64,000 nt of DNA from Streptomyces sp. CB02366 (GCF_001905905.1 NZ_LIVT01000005.1:248001-312000), one strand, 5' to 3'. Positions 41,915-51,420 are shown, numbered from the stretch's first letter. The notes: generated by a model from the sequence alone, not told the origin. Translations and numbers: made by a program.

Positions 41915-43891
41915 GTGTCAGACGTCCGTGTGATCATCCAACGCGATTCCGAGCGGGAAGAGCACGTGGTGACGACGGGCACGACCGCCGGCGAGCTCTT
42001 CCCCGGTCAGCGCACCGTCGTCGCCGCCCGCGTCGGCGGCGAGCTGAAGGACCTCTCCTACGTGCTCCAGGACGGCGAGAGCGTCGAGCCGGTGGAGATC
42101 TCCTCCCCGGACGGCCTCGACATCCTGCGCCACTCCACCGCGCACGTCATGGCCCAGGCCGTGCAGGAGCTGTTCCCCGAGGCCAAGCTCGGCATCGGCC
42201 CGCCGGTCAAGGACGGCTTCTACTACGACTTCGACGTCGAGAAGCCGTTCACCCCCGAGGACCTCAAGGCCATCGAGAAGAAGATGCAGGAGATCCAGAA
42301 GCGGGGCCAGAAGTTCTCCCGCCGCGTGGTCTCCGACGAGGACGCCCGCCAGGAGCTGGCCGACGAGCCGTACAAGCTGGAGCTCATCGGCATCAAGGGC
42401 TCCGCCTCCTCCGACGACGGCGCGGACGTCGAGGTGGGCGGCGGCGAGCTGACCATCTACGACAACCTGGACCCCAAGACCGGCGACCTGTGCTGGAAGG
42501 ACCTCTGCCGGGGCCCGCACCTGCCCACCACCCGGTTCATCCCCGCGTTCAAGCTGATGCGCAACGCCGCCGCGTACTGGCGCGGCAGCGAGAAGAACCC
42601 GATGCTCCAGCGCATCTACGGCACCGCCTGGCCCACCAAGGACGAGCTGAAGGCGCACCTGGAGTTCCTGGAGGAGGCCGCCAAGCGCGACCACCGCAAG
42701 CTCGGCAACGAGCTGGACCTCTTCTCCTTCCCCGACGAGATCGGCCCCGGCCTCGCGGTCTTCCACCCCAAGGGCGGCGTCATCCGCCGGGCCATGGAGG
42801 ACTACTCGCGCCGCCGCCACGAGGAGGAGGGCTACGAGTTCGTCTACAGCCCGCACGCCACCAAGGGCAAGCTCTTCGAGAAGTCCGGCCACCTGGACTG
42901 GTACGCCGACGGCATGTACCCGCCCATGCAGCTCGACGACGGGGTGGACTACTACCTCAAGCCGATGAACTGCCCGATGCACAACCTGATCTTCGACGCG
43001 CGCGGCCGTTCCTACCGCGAACTGCCGCTGCGCCTCTTCGAGTTCGGCACCGTCTACCGGTACGAGAAGTCGGGCGTCGTGCACGGCCTGACCCGCTCGC
43101 GCGGTTTCACCCAGGACGACGCGCACATCTACTGCACCAAGGAGCAGATGGCCGAGGAGCTGGACCGCACGCTCACCTTCGTGCTGAACCTGCTCCGCGA
43201 CTACGGGCTCACCGACTTCTACCTGGAGCTGTCCACCAAGGACCCGGAGAAGTACGTCGGCTCCGACGAGACCTGGGAAGAGGCCACCGAGACGCTGCGC
43301 CAGGTCGCCGAGAAGCAGGGCCTCCCCCTGGTCCCGGACCCGGGCGGCGCCGCGTTCTACGGCCCGAAGATCTCCGTGCAGTGCCAGGACGCCATCGGCC
43401 GCACCTGGCAGATGTCGACCGTGCAGCTCGACTTCAACCTGCCGGAGCGCTTCGACCTGGAGTACACCGGCCCCGACGGCTCCAAGCAGCGCCCGGTGAT
43501 GATCCACCGTGCCCTGTTCGGTTCCATCGAGCGCTTCTTCGCCGTGCTCCTGGAGCACTACGCGGGCGCGTTCCCGGTCTGGCTCGCCCCGGTCCAGGCG
43601 GTCGGCATCCCGATCGGCGACGCCCACATCCCCTACCTCCAGGAGTTCGCCGCCAAGGCGCGCAAGCAGGGGCTGCGGGTGGACGTGGACGCCTCCTCCG
43701 ACCGGATGCAGAAGAAGATCCGCAACCAGCAGAAGGCCAAGGTGCCCTTCATGATCATCGCTGGTGACGAGGACATGGCCAACGGGGCCGTCTCCTTCCG
43801 CTACCGCGACGGTTCCCAGGAGAACGGCATCCCGGTCGACGAGGCCATCGCCAAGATCGCGAAGGCCGTCGAGGACCGCGTACAGGTCTGA
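41915..43891 (+). CDS. thrS: Threonyl-tRNA synthetase
   Basis: Charges tRNA-Thr. 658 residues. It has the TGS domain at the start, the editing domain with HSTAHVMAQAV (HxxxH type), and the class II core: motif 2 in RLFEFGTVYRYE, zinc cysteine in MNCPMHN, motif 3 near HRALFGSIERFF, then an anticodon-binding domain (GIPIGDAHIPYLQEF). GTG 41915 has AGGAGAG upstream. TACGAT (41857-41862) may be its -10. I see no T-box leader in the 99 bases upstream. Confidence 0.97.
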   Translation: MSDVRVIIQRDSEREEHVVTTGTTAGELFPGQRTVVAARVGGELKDLSYVLQDGESVEPVEISSPDGLDILRHSTAHVMAQAVQELFPEAKLGIGPPVKDGFYYDFDVEKPFTPEDLKAIEKKMQEIQKRGQKFSRRVVSDEDARQELADEPYKLELIGIKGSASSDDGADVEVGGGELTIYDNLDPKTGDLCWKDLCRGPHLPTTRFIPAFKLMRNAAAYWRGSEKNPMLQRIYGTAWPTKDELKAHLEFLEEAAKRDHRKLGNELDLFSFPDEIGPGLAVFHPKGGVIRRAMEDYSRRRHEEEGYEFVYSPHATKGKLFEKSGHLDWYADGMYPPMQLDDGVDYYLKPMNCPMHNLIFDARGRSYRELPLRLFEFGTVYRYEKSGVVHGLTRSRGFTQDDAHIYCTKEQMAEELDRTLTFVLNLLRDYGLTDFYLELSTKDPEKYVGSDETWEEATETLRQVAEKQGLPLVPDPGGAAFYGPKISVQCQDAIGRTWQMSTVQLDFNLPERFDLEYTGPDGSKQRPVMIHRALFGSIERFFAVLLEHYAGAFPVWLAPVQAVGIPIGDAHIPYLQEFAAKARKQGLRVDVDASSDRMQKKIRNQQKAKVPFMIIAGDEDMANGAVSFRYRDGSQENGIPVDEAIAKIAKAVEDRVQV

Positions 43892-43906
43892 CCCCGTACG
43901 AGGGAC

Positions 43907-43943
43907 ACGGCCCCCGGAGCGTCACCCGCGCTCCGGGGGCCGT
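43907..43943. terminator. Terminator of thrS that overlaps the end of the channel gene
   Basis: Perfect 15-base arms ACGGCCCCCGGAGCG and CGCTCCGGGGGCCGT with a seven-base loop. The stop codon of the convergent channel gene (43922-43924) lies in the loop, and one arm codes for its last residues. Confidence 0.8.
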
Positions 43944-44599
43944 TTCTCGTCCTCCCGGGTGAACACCTGGATCAGCCACGAGGAGAACGACCCCGTCACC
44001 GCGCCCAGCAGCGCCAGCCCGCAGGCCATCAGCCCCGCCGCGACCGTCCGGCCCCAGAAGGTGACCGGGGCGGCGTCCCCGTAGCCGACCGTCGTGAGCG
44101 TCGCGCACGCCCACCACACCGCGTCGCCGAACGTGCGGATGGAGGCGCCCGCCGCCGTGTGCTCCAGGTGGTAGACGGCGAGGGAGGCGGCGAACCCCAG
44201 GAGCGCGGCGGTCGTCCCCGCGTACGCCATCACCCGCGCGTACAGCTCCAGCCGCGGCCGGTCGCGGCGGCGCTGGACCGCCGTGTACACCCTGACCATC
44301 CGCAGCGGACGCAGCAGCGGCAGCAGCAGGACCACGGTGTCCAGCCAGTACACGCGCGGGAAGCGCGCGCCCAGGCCGCTGAGCCGCAACCGGGCCGCGT
44401 AGTCCAGGAGGAAGATCAGCCAGGTCGCCCACACGAGGACCGGCGCGATGTCGGTCCAGGGCTCGGCGCCGGGCGGGGCCAGCACCCGGACCGCGTATCC
44501 CGTGAGGAAGACCAGCCCCGCCAGGAAGAGGGGGACCTCCGTGCGCTGCTCCCAGCGGGCCAGCCGGGCGGGCGGATCGAGGACGGGACGATCGCTCAT
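43922..44599 (-). CDS. Potassium channel family protein (six-TM, voltage-sensor-like)
   Basis: 225 residues. The selectivity filter TTVGYGD lies between two helices near the C-terminus (pore domain). The preceding helices include RPLRMVRVYTAVQRRR, arginines spaced like an S4 voltage sensor. It probably forms a tetramer conducting K+. ATG 44599 has GAGG only three bases upstream. The frame extends to 45238, but sequence beyond 44599 is a shadow of the HIT gene. Confidence 0.88.
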   Translation of the reverse strand: MSDRPVLDPPARLARWEQRTEVPLFLAGLVFLTGYAVRVLAPPGAEPWTDIAPVLVWATWLIFLLDYAARLRLSGLGARFPRVYWLDTVVLLLPLLRPLRMVRVYTAVQRRRDRPRLELYARVMAYAGTTAALLGFAASLAVYHLEHTAAGASIRTFGDAVWWACATLTTVGYGDAAPVTFWGRTVAAGLMACGLALLGAVTGSFSSWLIQVFTREDEKRPPERG

Positions 44600-44677
44600 C
44601 GCCTCAGCATCGCGGGCGGCCGGACGGCGCGGCCCCGGCGACACGCCCCGTCGAGGTGACGCCATATGCTGATCCGC

Positions 44678-45241
44678 ATGACGAGTGAGCCGGAGCAGCA
44701 GATCGGGGTGGGGACGCCCGACGCATTCCAGCGCCTGTGGACGCCTCATCGGATGGCGTACATCCAGGGCGAGAACAAGCCGAGCGGCCCGGGGGCCGAG
44801 GACGGCTGCCCGTTCTGCTCGATTCCCGCCAAATCCGACGAGGACGGGCTCGTGGTGGCCCGCGGCGAGCACGTCTACGCGGTGCTGAACCTGTACCCGT
44901 ACAACGGCGGCCACCTCATGGTCGTGCCCTACCGGCACGTGGCCGACTACACCGAGCTGAACGGACCCGAGACCGTCGAGCTGGCGGACTTCACCAAGCG
45001 GGCCATGACCGCGCTGCGGACGGCCTCCGGAGCGCACGGTTTCAACATCGGCATGAACCAGGGCTCCGTCGCCGGCGCCGGGATCGCCGCGCACCTGCAC
45101 CAGCACCTGGTGCCGCGCTGGGGCGGGGACGCCAACTTCATGCCGGTCATCGGCCACACCAAGGTGCTGCCCCAGCTGCTGGGCGACACCCGGGTGATCC
45201 TGGCCGACGCCTGGCCGACCGGGGACCTGCCGGTCCACTGA
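44678..45241 (+). CDS. HIT-family nucleotide hydrolase/transferase
   Basis: 187 residues. The histidine triad is HLHQHLVPRW, and CPFCSIP near the start is the usual zinc-like CxxC of this branch. Such proteins hydrolyse or phosphorolyse dinucleoside polyphosphates such as Ap4A. ATG 44678 is preferred: TATGCT (44665-44670) as a -10 places the transcript start there; ATG 44666 is in frame. It sits just upstream of the unknown membrane-protein gene and the PI-mannoside operon. Confidence 0.9.
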   Translation: MTSEPEQQIGVGTPDAFQRLWTPHRMAYIQGENKPSGPGAEDGCPFCSIPAKSDEDGLVVARGEHVYAVLNLYPYNGGHLMVVPYRHVADYTELNGPETVELADFTKRAMTALRTASGAHGFNIGMNQGSVAGAGIAAHLHQHLVPRWGGDANFMPVIGHTKVLPQLLGDTRVILADAWPTGDLPVH

Positions 45242-45260
45242 GGCGGGCCCCGGCGCGTCG

Positions 45261-45306
45261 TACGGAGGGGGAGGGCCGGGTCACCGGCCCTCCCCCTCAC
45301 TCCGTA
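45261..45306. terminator. Terminator between convergent HIT and membrane-protein genes
   Basis: Arms around GGGCCGG/CCGGCCC extend through G/C runs to TACGGA/TCCGTA with a two-base bulge, loop about four bases. Confidence 0.7.
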
Positions 45307-45317
45307 CGAACGGCCTC

Positions 45318-46988
45318 CTACGCTTCGTAGACGTCGGCCTTGCGCGGCGCCGGGTCCTGGACGAGGCCGCTCAGGACCATCGAGCGGTTGTCGAAGCGCT
45401 CGGTGTCGACGCCGTTCTCCGCGAGGACGCGCATCGCCGCCGTGTGGACGGCCCGCAGCACCGGGGTGGCGGCGCGCATCGCGTCGTCCGCCATGAAGCG
45501 GTGGTTCCACGGCTTGGCCGCCCACGCGTGCCGCAGCCCGAACGGCTCGGGCAGCACGATCTTGCCGCCCAGGTAGTCCAGCAGCGGCGGATACCAGGTG
45601 AGGGGGGCCCGCAGAGCGAGCCGGACGACCTCCTTGGCGTCCACCAGCGCCAGCTGGATGTCCCGGGTCTCCCAGAAGCGGACCGTCTTGTTGACCGTCT
45701 TCGTCTTCGCCGCCGGCTTGGAGAGGAACAGGCCGTGCACCGGGCCGAGCGCGTGCCCGGTGACCTCGATGCGCAGCGTCTCGTGGAGCACGGTCACGGT
45801 GATCATCATGGTGATGACCAACTGGCCGTCCCACAGGGTGAACTGGACGCCCAGGTAGTGCCGGTCGCCGCTGCCGAACTGCTGGTGGTTGCAGATCCGC
45901 TGTATCTCGTGGGGCTTCACCTGGAAGGTGGCGACGTCCTCCCCTTCCGGGCGGGTGACGGAGTCGGCGTTCTCCCCGATGGGCGAGACGATCCAGTGCT
46001 TCACGGACGGCGTGGGGAAGCCGCCGGTGTTCAGCGGTCCGCGCTCCAGCATCTTCAGCTGGTCGTGGATGATCCGGATCAGGTCCCAGCTGCGGAACTG
46101 GTGGATCTCCTTCGTCGGGTCCTTGGGGACCAGCTCCTCGGCCAGCTGCCAGCTGCCCCAGCGGGTGCCCATCCCGAGGATGCCCTTGGGCCCGGCGTAG
46201 AAGACCGAGTTCGACTGCTGCTCGGCCGACAGCTTCTCCAGGCTCTGGCGCAGCGCCTCGCGGTCGGTCTCGTTGGGATTCTTCGGCACCGCCTCGGGGA
46301 TCTTCGCGATCACCCCGGCGCCCGAGAGCAGGCCCGCCCAGCGGGCCCGCAGGTCCTTGGCCGAGGTCTCCGCGATCCGCTTGGCGATCAGCCAGCCGAT
46401 CAGCGGGGCGATGAGCGCCCCCCGGACGTACAGCGCGAGCAGCCCGGTCAGCGGGAGTGTGACCATCAGGACCAGCGCGCCGATCCCGAAGGCGGCCAGC
46501 AGCACCGTGCCGACCGCGCGGAACGCGGTGTCCTTGGACTTGTTGAGCGCGTCCCGGATCCGGAACGCGATCACCCAGGCCACCATGCCGGGCAGGAAGA
46601 GCACGCCGAACACCAGGGTCACCAGGGTGAGCCGGATGTCCCGGGCCTTGCGCAGGTTGTTCGCCGACAGGCAGTGCTCCACCACGGTCTGCGGATCCGT
46701 GCCGAACGACTGGATCAGCGCCTTGCGGGCGCCGCCGAGCGTCCGCTCCTGGACGGCACGGGCGAACGCCTCACCGAGATTCGGCTTGAAGTAGTCCGAC
46801 TTGAAGAGTTTGGAGGAGCCCGGCTTCACCTGCGAGGCGTGCCACTCGCTGTTGGCGTCGAGGATCGTCTCCACCGGACTGTCCCGATACGCCGCCGAGG
46901 CCAGGGCGTTGGTCGCCACCGTCTGGCCGCCCGAGCCCTGGATCGGGACCTGGGCCCCGGGTGAGAAGTCGAATCCGTCGTTGGCCAC
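45318..46988 (-). CDS. Large membrane protein of unknown function
   Basis: 556 residues. Polar N-terminal region, two or three strong helices in the first half (VTLVFGVLFLPGMVAWVIAF, LLAAFGIGALVLMVTLPLTG), then a long soluble part with few clues (WHASQVKPGSSKLFKS, GLFLSKPAAKTKTVNK). No catalytic motif recognised. GTG 46988 (VANDGFDFSPGAQ) has GGGGG about eight bases upstream; a TTG at 47033 is in frame. It lies between the HIT gene and pgsA; a role in the cell envelope is only a guess. Confidence 0.8.
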   Translation of the reverse strand: MANDGFDFSPGAQVPIQGSGGQTVATNALASAAYRDSPVETILDANSEWHASQVKPGSSKLFKSDYFKPNLGEAFARAVQERTLGGARKALIQSFGTDPQTVVEHCLSANNLRKARDIRLTLVTLVFGVLFLPGMVAWVIAFRIRDALNKSKDTAFRAVGTVLLAAFGIGALVLMVTLPLTGLLALYVRGALIAPLIGWLIAKRIAETSAKDLRARWAGLLSGAGVIAKIPEAVPKNPNETDREALRQSLEKLSAEQQSNSVFYAGPKGILGMGTRWGSWQLAEELVPKDPTKEIHQFRSWDLIRIIHDQLKMLERGPLNTGGFPTPSVKHWIVSPIGENADSVTRPEGEDVATFQVKPHEIQRICNHQQFGSGDRHYLGVQFTLWDGQLVITMMITVTVLHETLRIEVTGHALGPVHGLFLSKPAAKTKTVNKTVRFWETRDIQLALVDAKEVVRLALRAPLTWYPPLLDYLGGKIVLPEPFGLRHAWAAKPWNHRFMADDAMRAATPVLRAVHTAAMRVLAENGVDTERFDNRSMVLSGLVQDPAPRKADVYEA

Positions 46989-47544
46989 CTGTCGCCCCCA
47001 CTCGCCGCACGTCTGCTCCTGCGGTGTGCCCAACTACCGTACGCGGCATACCTTCTGAGCTGCGCCCACAGCGTATCGTCCGGATCGCGCCACTGCCCGT
47101 CACCGGCGTGTCCGGAGGAGGTGTATGCGTCAGTGCGCCGGTCACGCGCCGGGGGCCGGCTCGGGGATTCGGCGCGGGCGTGCGCCCAGGGGCCTTCTCG
47201 GCGGGGGCCACGCCGGGGAGTGGTCGGGCAGCCGCCTGCTCGACGGCGTGGTCGGCCCTCGGCGCTCCCGCGGCGGCTCCGGAGCGGGCGTGCGCCGGGC
47301 CGCCGGGAGCGTGCCTCCCGGGCGACCCGGCGCGGCACGGGAGAGGGCGGCCGGACGCGGAGCAGCGGGGGCCGCGGACGCGGGGAGCGACGTGCGCGGT
47401 GCGCACGGCGTCCCGCCGGCCGGGCCGGGGCCCGATGACACCCGGACCGCGGGTGCCCGTCCGGTGGGAGGCACGGGCGGTGACTACGATGGGCCAGCCG
47501 GTGGCCGAAAGGGCCGCTCGGCGAACCGAACCCCCGGGAAGGCC
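46989..47544. other. Divergent intergenic region, 556 bases, no gene recognised
   Basis: The frame of pgsA stays open upstream to 47125, but that sequence is Arg/Gly/Ala-rich with no family character. TACGAT at 47485-47490 could be a -10 for the pgsA operon. Confidence 0.4.
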
Positions 47545-48243
47545 ATGCTGAACAAGTACGCGCGTGCATTCTTCACGCGTGTCCTCACGCCGTTCGCCGC
47601 TCTGTTGCTCCGCCTGGGAGTCAGCCCCGACGCGGTCACTCTCGTCGGTACGGCCGGAGTGATGGCGGGCGCGCTGGTCTTCTTCCCGATGGGGGAGTTC
47701 TTCTGGGGCACGATCGTCATCACGATTTTCGTCTTCTCCGACCTGGTCGACGGCAACATGGCGCGGCAGGCCGGGATCTCCAGCCGCTGGGGCGCGTTCC
47801 TCGACTCGACGCTGGACCGGGTCGCCGACGGGGCTATCTTCGCCGGCTTCGCCCTCTGGTACGCGGGCCGCGGGGACGACGACATTCTCTGCGCCGTCGC
47901 GATCTTCTGCCTGGCCAGCGGCCAGGTGGTCTCGTACACCAAGGCGCGCGGCGAGTCGATCGGCCTGCCGGTCGCGGTCAACGGCCTCGTGGAGCGCGCC
48001 GAGCGCCTGGTCATCTCGCTGGTCGCCGCCGGTCTCGCCGGACTGCACGCGTTCGGCGTCCCGGGCGTCGACGTGCTGCTCCCGATCGCGCTGTGGATCG
48101 TCGCCGTCGGCAGTCTCGTCACGCTGATCCAGCGGGTGGTGACCGTACGCCGCGAGTCGGCGGAGGCGGACGCGGCCGAGGCCGCCGCCGCGGGGCCGAG
48201 GGACGCGGACGCCCCCGGCCGGGGGAGCGAGGCCGACCGGTGA
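47545..48243 (+). CDS. pgsA: CDP-alcohol phosphatidyltransferase, phosphatidylinositol (phosphate) synthase
   Basis: Joins CDP-diacylglycerol with inositol phosphate in the membrane. 232 residues, six helices. The signature DG-x2-AR-x8-G-x3-D-x3-D is complete in DLVDGNMAR and GAFLDSTLDRVAD. The last 30 residues are acidic and Ala-rich. GGGAAGG precedes ATG 47545. It is first of three overlapping genes whose products make PI and then PI mannosides, which supports inositol over glycerol as substrate. Confidence 0.92.
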   Translation: MLNKYARAFFTRVLTPFAALLLRLGVSPDAVTLVGTAGVMAGALVFFPMGEFFWGTIVITIFVFSDLVDGNMARQAGISSRWGAFLDSTLDRVADGAIFAGFALWYAGRGDDDILCAVAIFCLASGQVVSYTKARGESIGLPVAVNGLVERAERLVISLVAAGLAGLHAFGVPGVDVLLPIALWIVAVGSLVTLIQRVVTVRRESAEADAAEAAAAGPRDADAPGRGSEADR

Positions 48244-49157
48244 CCGCCTCCGACCTGAAGGGCCGGCTCACCGACGGGCTGTACGGACTGGGCTGGGGCG
48301 CGGTCAAGAAGCTGCCCGAGCCCGCCGCCGCCCGGCTCTTCCGCACCATCGCCGACCAGACGTGGAAACGGCGCGGCAAGAGCGTGCTGCGGCTGGAGTC
48401 GAACCTCGCCCGGGTCGTCCCCGACGCCACCCCGCAGCGGCTGGCCGAGCTGTCGCGGGCCGGGATGCGCTCCTACATGCGGTACTGGATGGAGTCGTTC
48501 CGGCTGCCCGCCTGGACCCCGGAGCGGATCAGGGCGAGCGTCGACGTCAGGGACGCCCACCTGCTCACCGAGGGCCTGGACGCCGGGAAGGGCGTGATCC
48601 TGGCCCTGCCCCACCTCGGCAACTGGGACCTCGCGGGCGCCTGGGTCACCACCGCTCTCAAGGTCCCCTTCACCACCGTCGCCGAACGGCTGGAGCCCGC
48701 CACCCTCTACGACCGGTTCGTCGCCTACCGCGAGGGCCTGGGCATGGAGGTCCTGCCGCACAGCGGCGGGTCCGCCTTCGGCGCCCTGGCCCGGCGGCTG
48801 CGCGCGGGCGGCCTGGTCTGCCTGGTCGCGGACCGGGACCTGTCCGCGACCGGCGTCGAGGTGTCGTTCTTCGGCGCCGCCGCCCGGATGCCCGCGGGAC
48901 CGGCGCTCCTCGCCCAGCAGACGGGCGCTCTGCTGCTGCCGGTGACGCTCTGGTACGACGGCACGCCGGTGATGGGCGCGCGCGTCCACCCGGCGGTCGA
49001 GGAGCCCGAGGAGGGCGCCCGCGCCGAGAAGACCGCCGCCATGACCCAGGCCCTGGCCGACGCCTTCGCCGACGGCATCGCCGAGCACCCGGAGGACTGG
49101 CACATGCTCCAGCGGCTCTGGCTGGACGACCTGGACCCCCGGAAGGAACCGACGTGA
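48240..49157 (+). CDS. Phosphatidylinositol mannoside acyltransferase (LpxL/HtrB family)
   Basis: 305 residues. Acylates a mannose of PI mannoside, as mycobacterial PatA does. HLGNWD (in LALPHLGNWDLAG) is the family's HxxxxD-like active site, and FRLPAWTPERI is family-typical. GTG 48240 overlaps the pgsA stop by four bases, and the pimA start overlaps its own stop, so the three are translationally coupled. Confidence 0.9.
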   Translation: MTASDLKGRLTDGLYGLGWGAVKKLPEPAAARLFRTIADQTWKRRGKSVLRLESNLARVVPDATPQRLAELSRAGMRSYMRYWMESFRLPAWTPERIRASVDVRDAHLLTEGLDAGKGVILALPHLGNWDLAGAWVTTALKVPFTTVAERLEPATLYDRFVAYREGLGMEVLPHSGGSAFGALARRLRAGGLVCLVADRDLSATGVEVSFFGAAARMPAGPALLAQQTGALLLPVTLWYDGTPVMGARVHPAVEEPEEGARAEKTAAMTQALADAFADGIAEHPEDWHMLQRLWLDDLDPRKEPT

Positions 49158-50314
49158 AGATCGGCATCGTCTGCCCGTACTCCTGGGACGTACCGGGCGG
49201 CGTGCAGTTCCACATCCGGGACCTCGCCGAACACCTGAACCGGCTCGGCCACGAGGTCTCCGTCCTCGCCCCCGCCGACGACGAGACCCCCCTGCCGCCC
49301 TACGTCGTCTCGGCGGGCCGGGCCGTCCCCGTCCCGTACAACGGGTCCGTGGCACGGCTGAACTTCGGCTTCCTCTCGGCGGCCCGGGTGCGGCGCTGGC
49401 TGCACGACGGAACGTTCGACGTCATCCACATCCACGAGCCGACCTCTCCGTCGCTGGGCCTGCTGGCCTGCTGGGCGGCCCAGGGGCCGATCGTGGCCAC
49501 CTTCCACACCTCCAACCCCCGCTCCCGGGCGATGATCGCCGCGTATCCGATCCTCCAGCCCGCGCTGGAGAAGATCAGCGCCCGGATCGCCGTCAGCGAG
49601 TACGCCCGGCGCACCCTGGTCGAGCACCTGGGCGGGGACGCGGTCGTCATCCCCAACGGCGTCGACGTCGGCTTCTTCGCCGACGCCGAGCCGAAGGCCG
49701 AGTGGCAGGGCCAGACCCTCGGCTTCATCGGCCGCATCGACGAGCCCCGCAAGGGCCTGCCCGTCCTGATGAAGGCGCTCCCCGCGATCCTCGCCGCCCG
49801 CCCCGAGGCCCGGCTGCTGGTCGCCGGGCGCGGCGACGAGGAGGAGGCGGTGGCCGCACTGCCGAAGGAGCTGCGCGGACGCGTCGAGTTCCTCGGCATG
49901 GTCAGTGACGAGGACAAGGCCCGGCTGCTGCGCAGCGTCGACGTGTACGTGGCCCCCAACACCGGCGGCGAGAGCTTCGGCATCATCCTGGTCGAGGCGC
50001 TGTCGGCCGGTGCGCCGGTCCTCGCCAGCGACCTGGACGCCTTCGCGCAGGTGCTGGACCAGGGCGCGGCGGGCGACCTGTTCGCCAACGAGGACGCCGA
50101 CGCGCTGGCGGCCGCCGCGATCCGGCTGCTGGGCGACCCCGAGCGCCGGGCCGGACTGCGTGAGCGCGGCGAGGCCCACGTACGCCGCTTCGACTGGGGG
50201 ACGGTGGGGGCCGACATCCTCGCGGTGTACGAGACGGTCACCGACGGGGCCGCCTCGGTCGCGGCGGACGAACGCTCCGGGCTGCGGGCCCGGTTCGGAC
50301 TCGCGCGGCCCTGA
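49154..50314 (+). CDS. pimA: Phosphatidylinositol alpha-mannosyltransferase
   Basis: GT4 glycosyltransferase, 386 residues, adding the first mannose from GDP-mannose to PI at the inner face of the membrane. The GT-B fold begins KIGIVCPYSWDVPGGVQFHI; the donor side has GFIGRIDEPRKGL and the EX7E region APNTGGESFGIILVEALS. GTG 49154 overlaps the previous stop (GTGA). Its TGA lies inside the left CTGAG copy that flanks the MITE-like element. Confidence 0.94.
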   Translation: MKIGIVCPYSWDVPGGVQFHIRDLAEHLNRLGHEVSVLAPADDETPLPPYVVSAGRAVPVPYNGSVARLNFGFLSAARVRRWLHDGTFDVIHIHEPTSPSLGLLACWAAQGPIVATFHTSNPRSRAMIAAYPILQPALEKISARIAVSEYARRTLVEHLGGDAVVIPNGVDVGFFADAEPKAEWQGQTLGFIGRIDEPRKGLPVLMKALPAILAARPEARLLVAGRGDEEEAVAALPKELRGRVEFLGMVSDEDKARLLRSVDVYVAPNTGGESFGIILVEALSAGAPVLASDLDAFAQVLDQGAAGDLFANEDADALAAAAIRLLGDPERRAGLRERGEAHVRRFDWGTVGADILAVYETVTDGAASVAADERSGLRARFGLARP

Positions 50315-50315
50315 G

Positions 50316-50485
50316 GGCCTGTCGTCGCACTGCCGCCTGCCGGGCGGCGCCTGGCACGCACGCTCGCGGTGTTGCCGACATGCCCCGGCAGCTCCGCTGC
50401 AAGACCGTCCCGGCGCCTTGCGATCGCACGCACCATGCACCGCCCGGCCGCCCTCCGGGCGACGACGGCGGTGTGACGACAGGCC
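50316..50485. mobile_element. MITE-like element, 170 bases, with terminal inverted repeats and a possible 5-base duplication
   Basis: Ends GGCCTGTCGTCGCACTGCC (50316-50334) and, as complement, GGCCTGTCGTCACACCGCC (50485-50467) match at 17 of 19. CTGAG flanks both sides (50311-50315 and 50486-50490). No coding region inside. The interior has further short inverted repeats (50380-50430). I recall similar text between genes in other Streptomyces. It begins directly after the pimA stop. Confidence 0.6.
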
Positions 50486-50701
50486 CTGAGGGCCCTCCTC
50501 CGGGCCAGGAGGCTTCCGTCCGGACCGGGCCGACCGGGTGGACCAGCCGGTTCAGGGGGGATCAGGGGGCTCGTGCCGGATCCCGCGGGCCGGCGCGAGC
50601 CCGCCGGGAGGCCCTTCACGGGCCGCTCCCCGCTCCGGAACCGAGCCTTCCCCTCCCGGGGGTGCGTGCCGGGCCCGAGCGCGACGGTAGCGTGTGGGCC
50701 C

Positions 50702-51250
50702 GTGACCGTAACCCTCATCGTCTGGATCGTCGTCGCCCTCGTCGCGATCGGCGTGTACCTCAGCTGGACCGCCGGCCGGCTCGACCGCCTGCACTCCCGG
50801 ATCGACGCGGCCCGCGCCGCCCTCGACGCCCAACTCCTGCGCCGCGCCTCGGTCACCCAGGAGCTGGCCACCTCCGGCGTCCTGGACCCGGCCGCCTCGA
50901 TCCTCCTGTACGAGGCCGCGCACGCCGCCCGGCAGGCCGAGGAGGACCACCGGGAGGTGGCGGAGAGCGAACTGAGCGCCGCCCTGCGCGCGGTCTTCGG
51001 CGAACCGGTCCAGGTGGACGCGGTGAAGGAGGTCCCCGGTGGCGAGGAGGCGGCCACCGAACTGGCCGCCGCCGTACGCCGCGTGCCCATGGCCCGGCGC
51101 TTCCACAACGACGCCGTACGCGCCGCCCGCGCCCTGCGCCGCCACCGCACCGTCCGGCTCTTCCGACTGGCCGGGCACGCGCCGTTCCCGCTCGCCGTCG
51201 AGATGGACGACGCCCCGCCGGTGGCCCTCGCGGACCGGCCCGGCACCTGA
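50702..51250 (+). CDS. LemA-like single-pass membrane protein
   Basis: 182 residues. One N-terminal helix (VTLIVWIVVALVAIGVYLSW), then a helical domain GRLDRLHSRIDAARAALDAQ that resembles the first helices of the LemA family; the match is partial. TAGCGT (50688-50693) as a -10 places the transcript start at GTG 50702, so it is probably leaderless. The frame extends to 50573 without a better start. Confidence 0.72.
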   Translation: MTVTLIVWIVVALVAIGVYLSWTAGRLDRLHSRIDAARAALDAQLLRRASVTQELATSGVLDPAASILLYEAAHAARQAEEDHREVAESELSAALRAVFGEPVQVDAVKEVPGGEEAATELAAAVRRVPMARRFHNDAVRAARALRRHRTVRLFRLAGHAPFPLAVEMDDAPPVALADRPGT

Positions 51251-51420
51251 GCGGAGGGCCGGAAGCCCGGGCCCTCCGCGACCGGGCGCCGGGCCCTCCA
51301 CGACCGGTGCTCCCACACTCAAAACGATCCACGGCCTGTCCATTGGCCCTTGCTGTGGCCTGGTCCCGGGGCGTTTGCTCGGCGGTGCAGAGTTCAGCGT
51401 CTTTCACCGAGTGAGGTCCC

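Noticed and set aside
47125..47544. N-terminal extension of pgsA
   Set aside because: Arg/Gly/Ala-rich sequence with no membrane helix; ATG 47545 with GGGAAGG upstream matches the family start.
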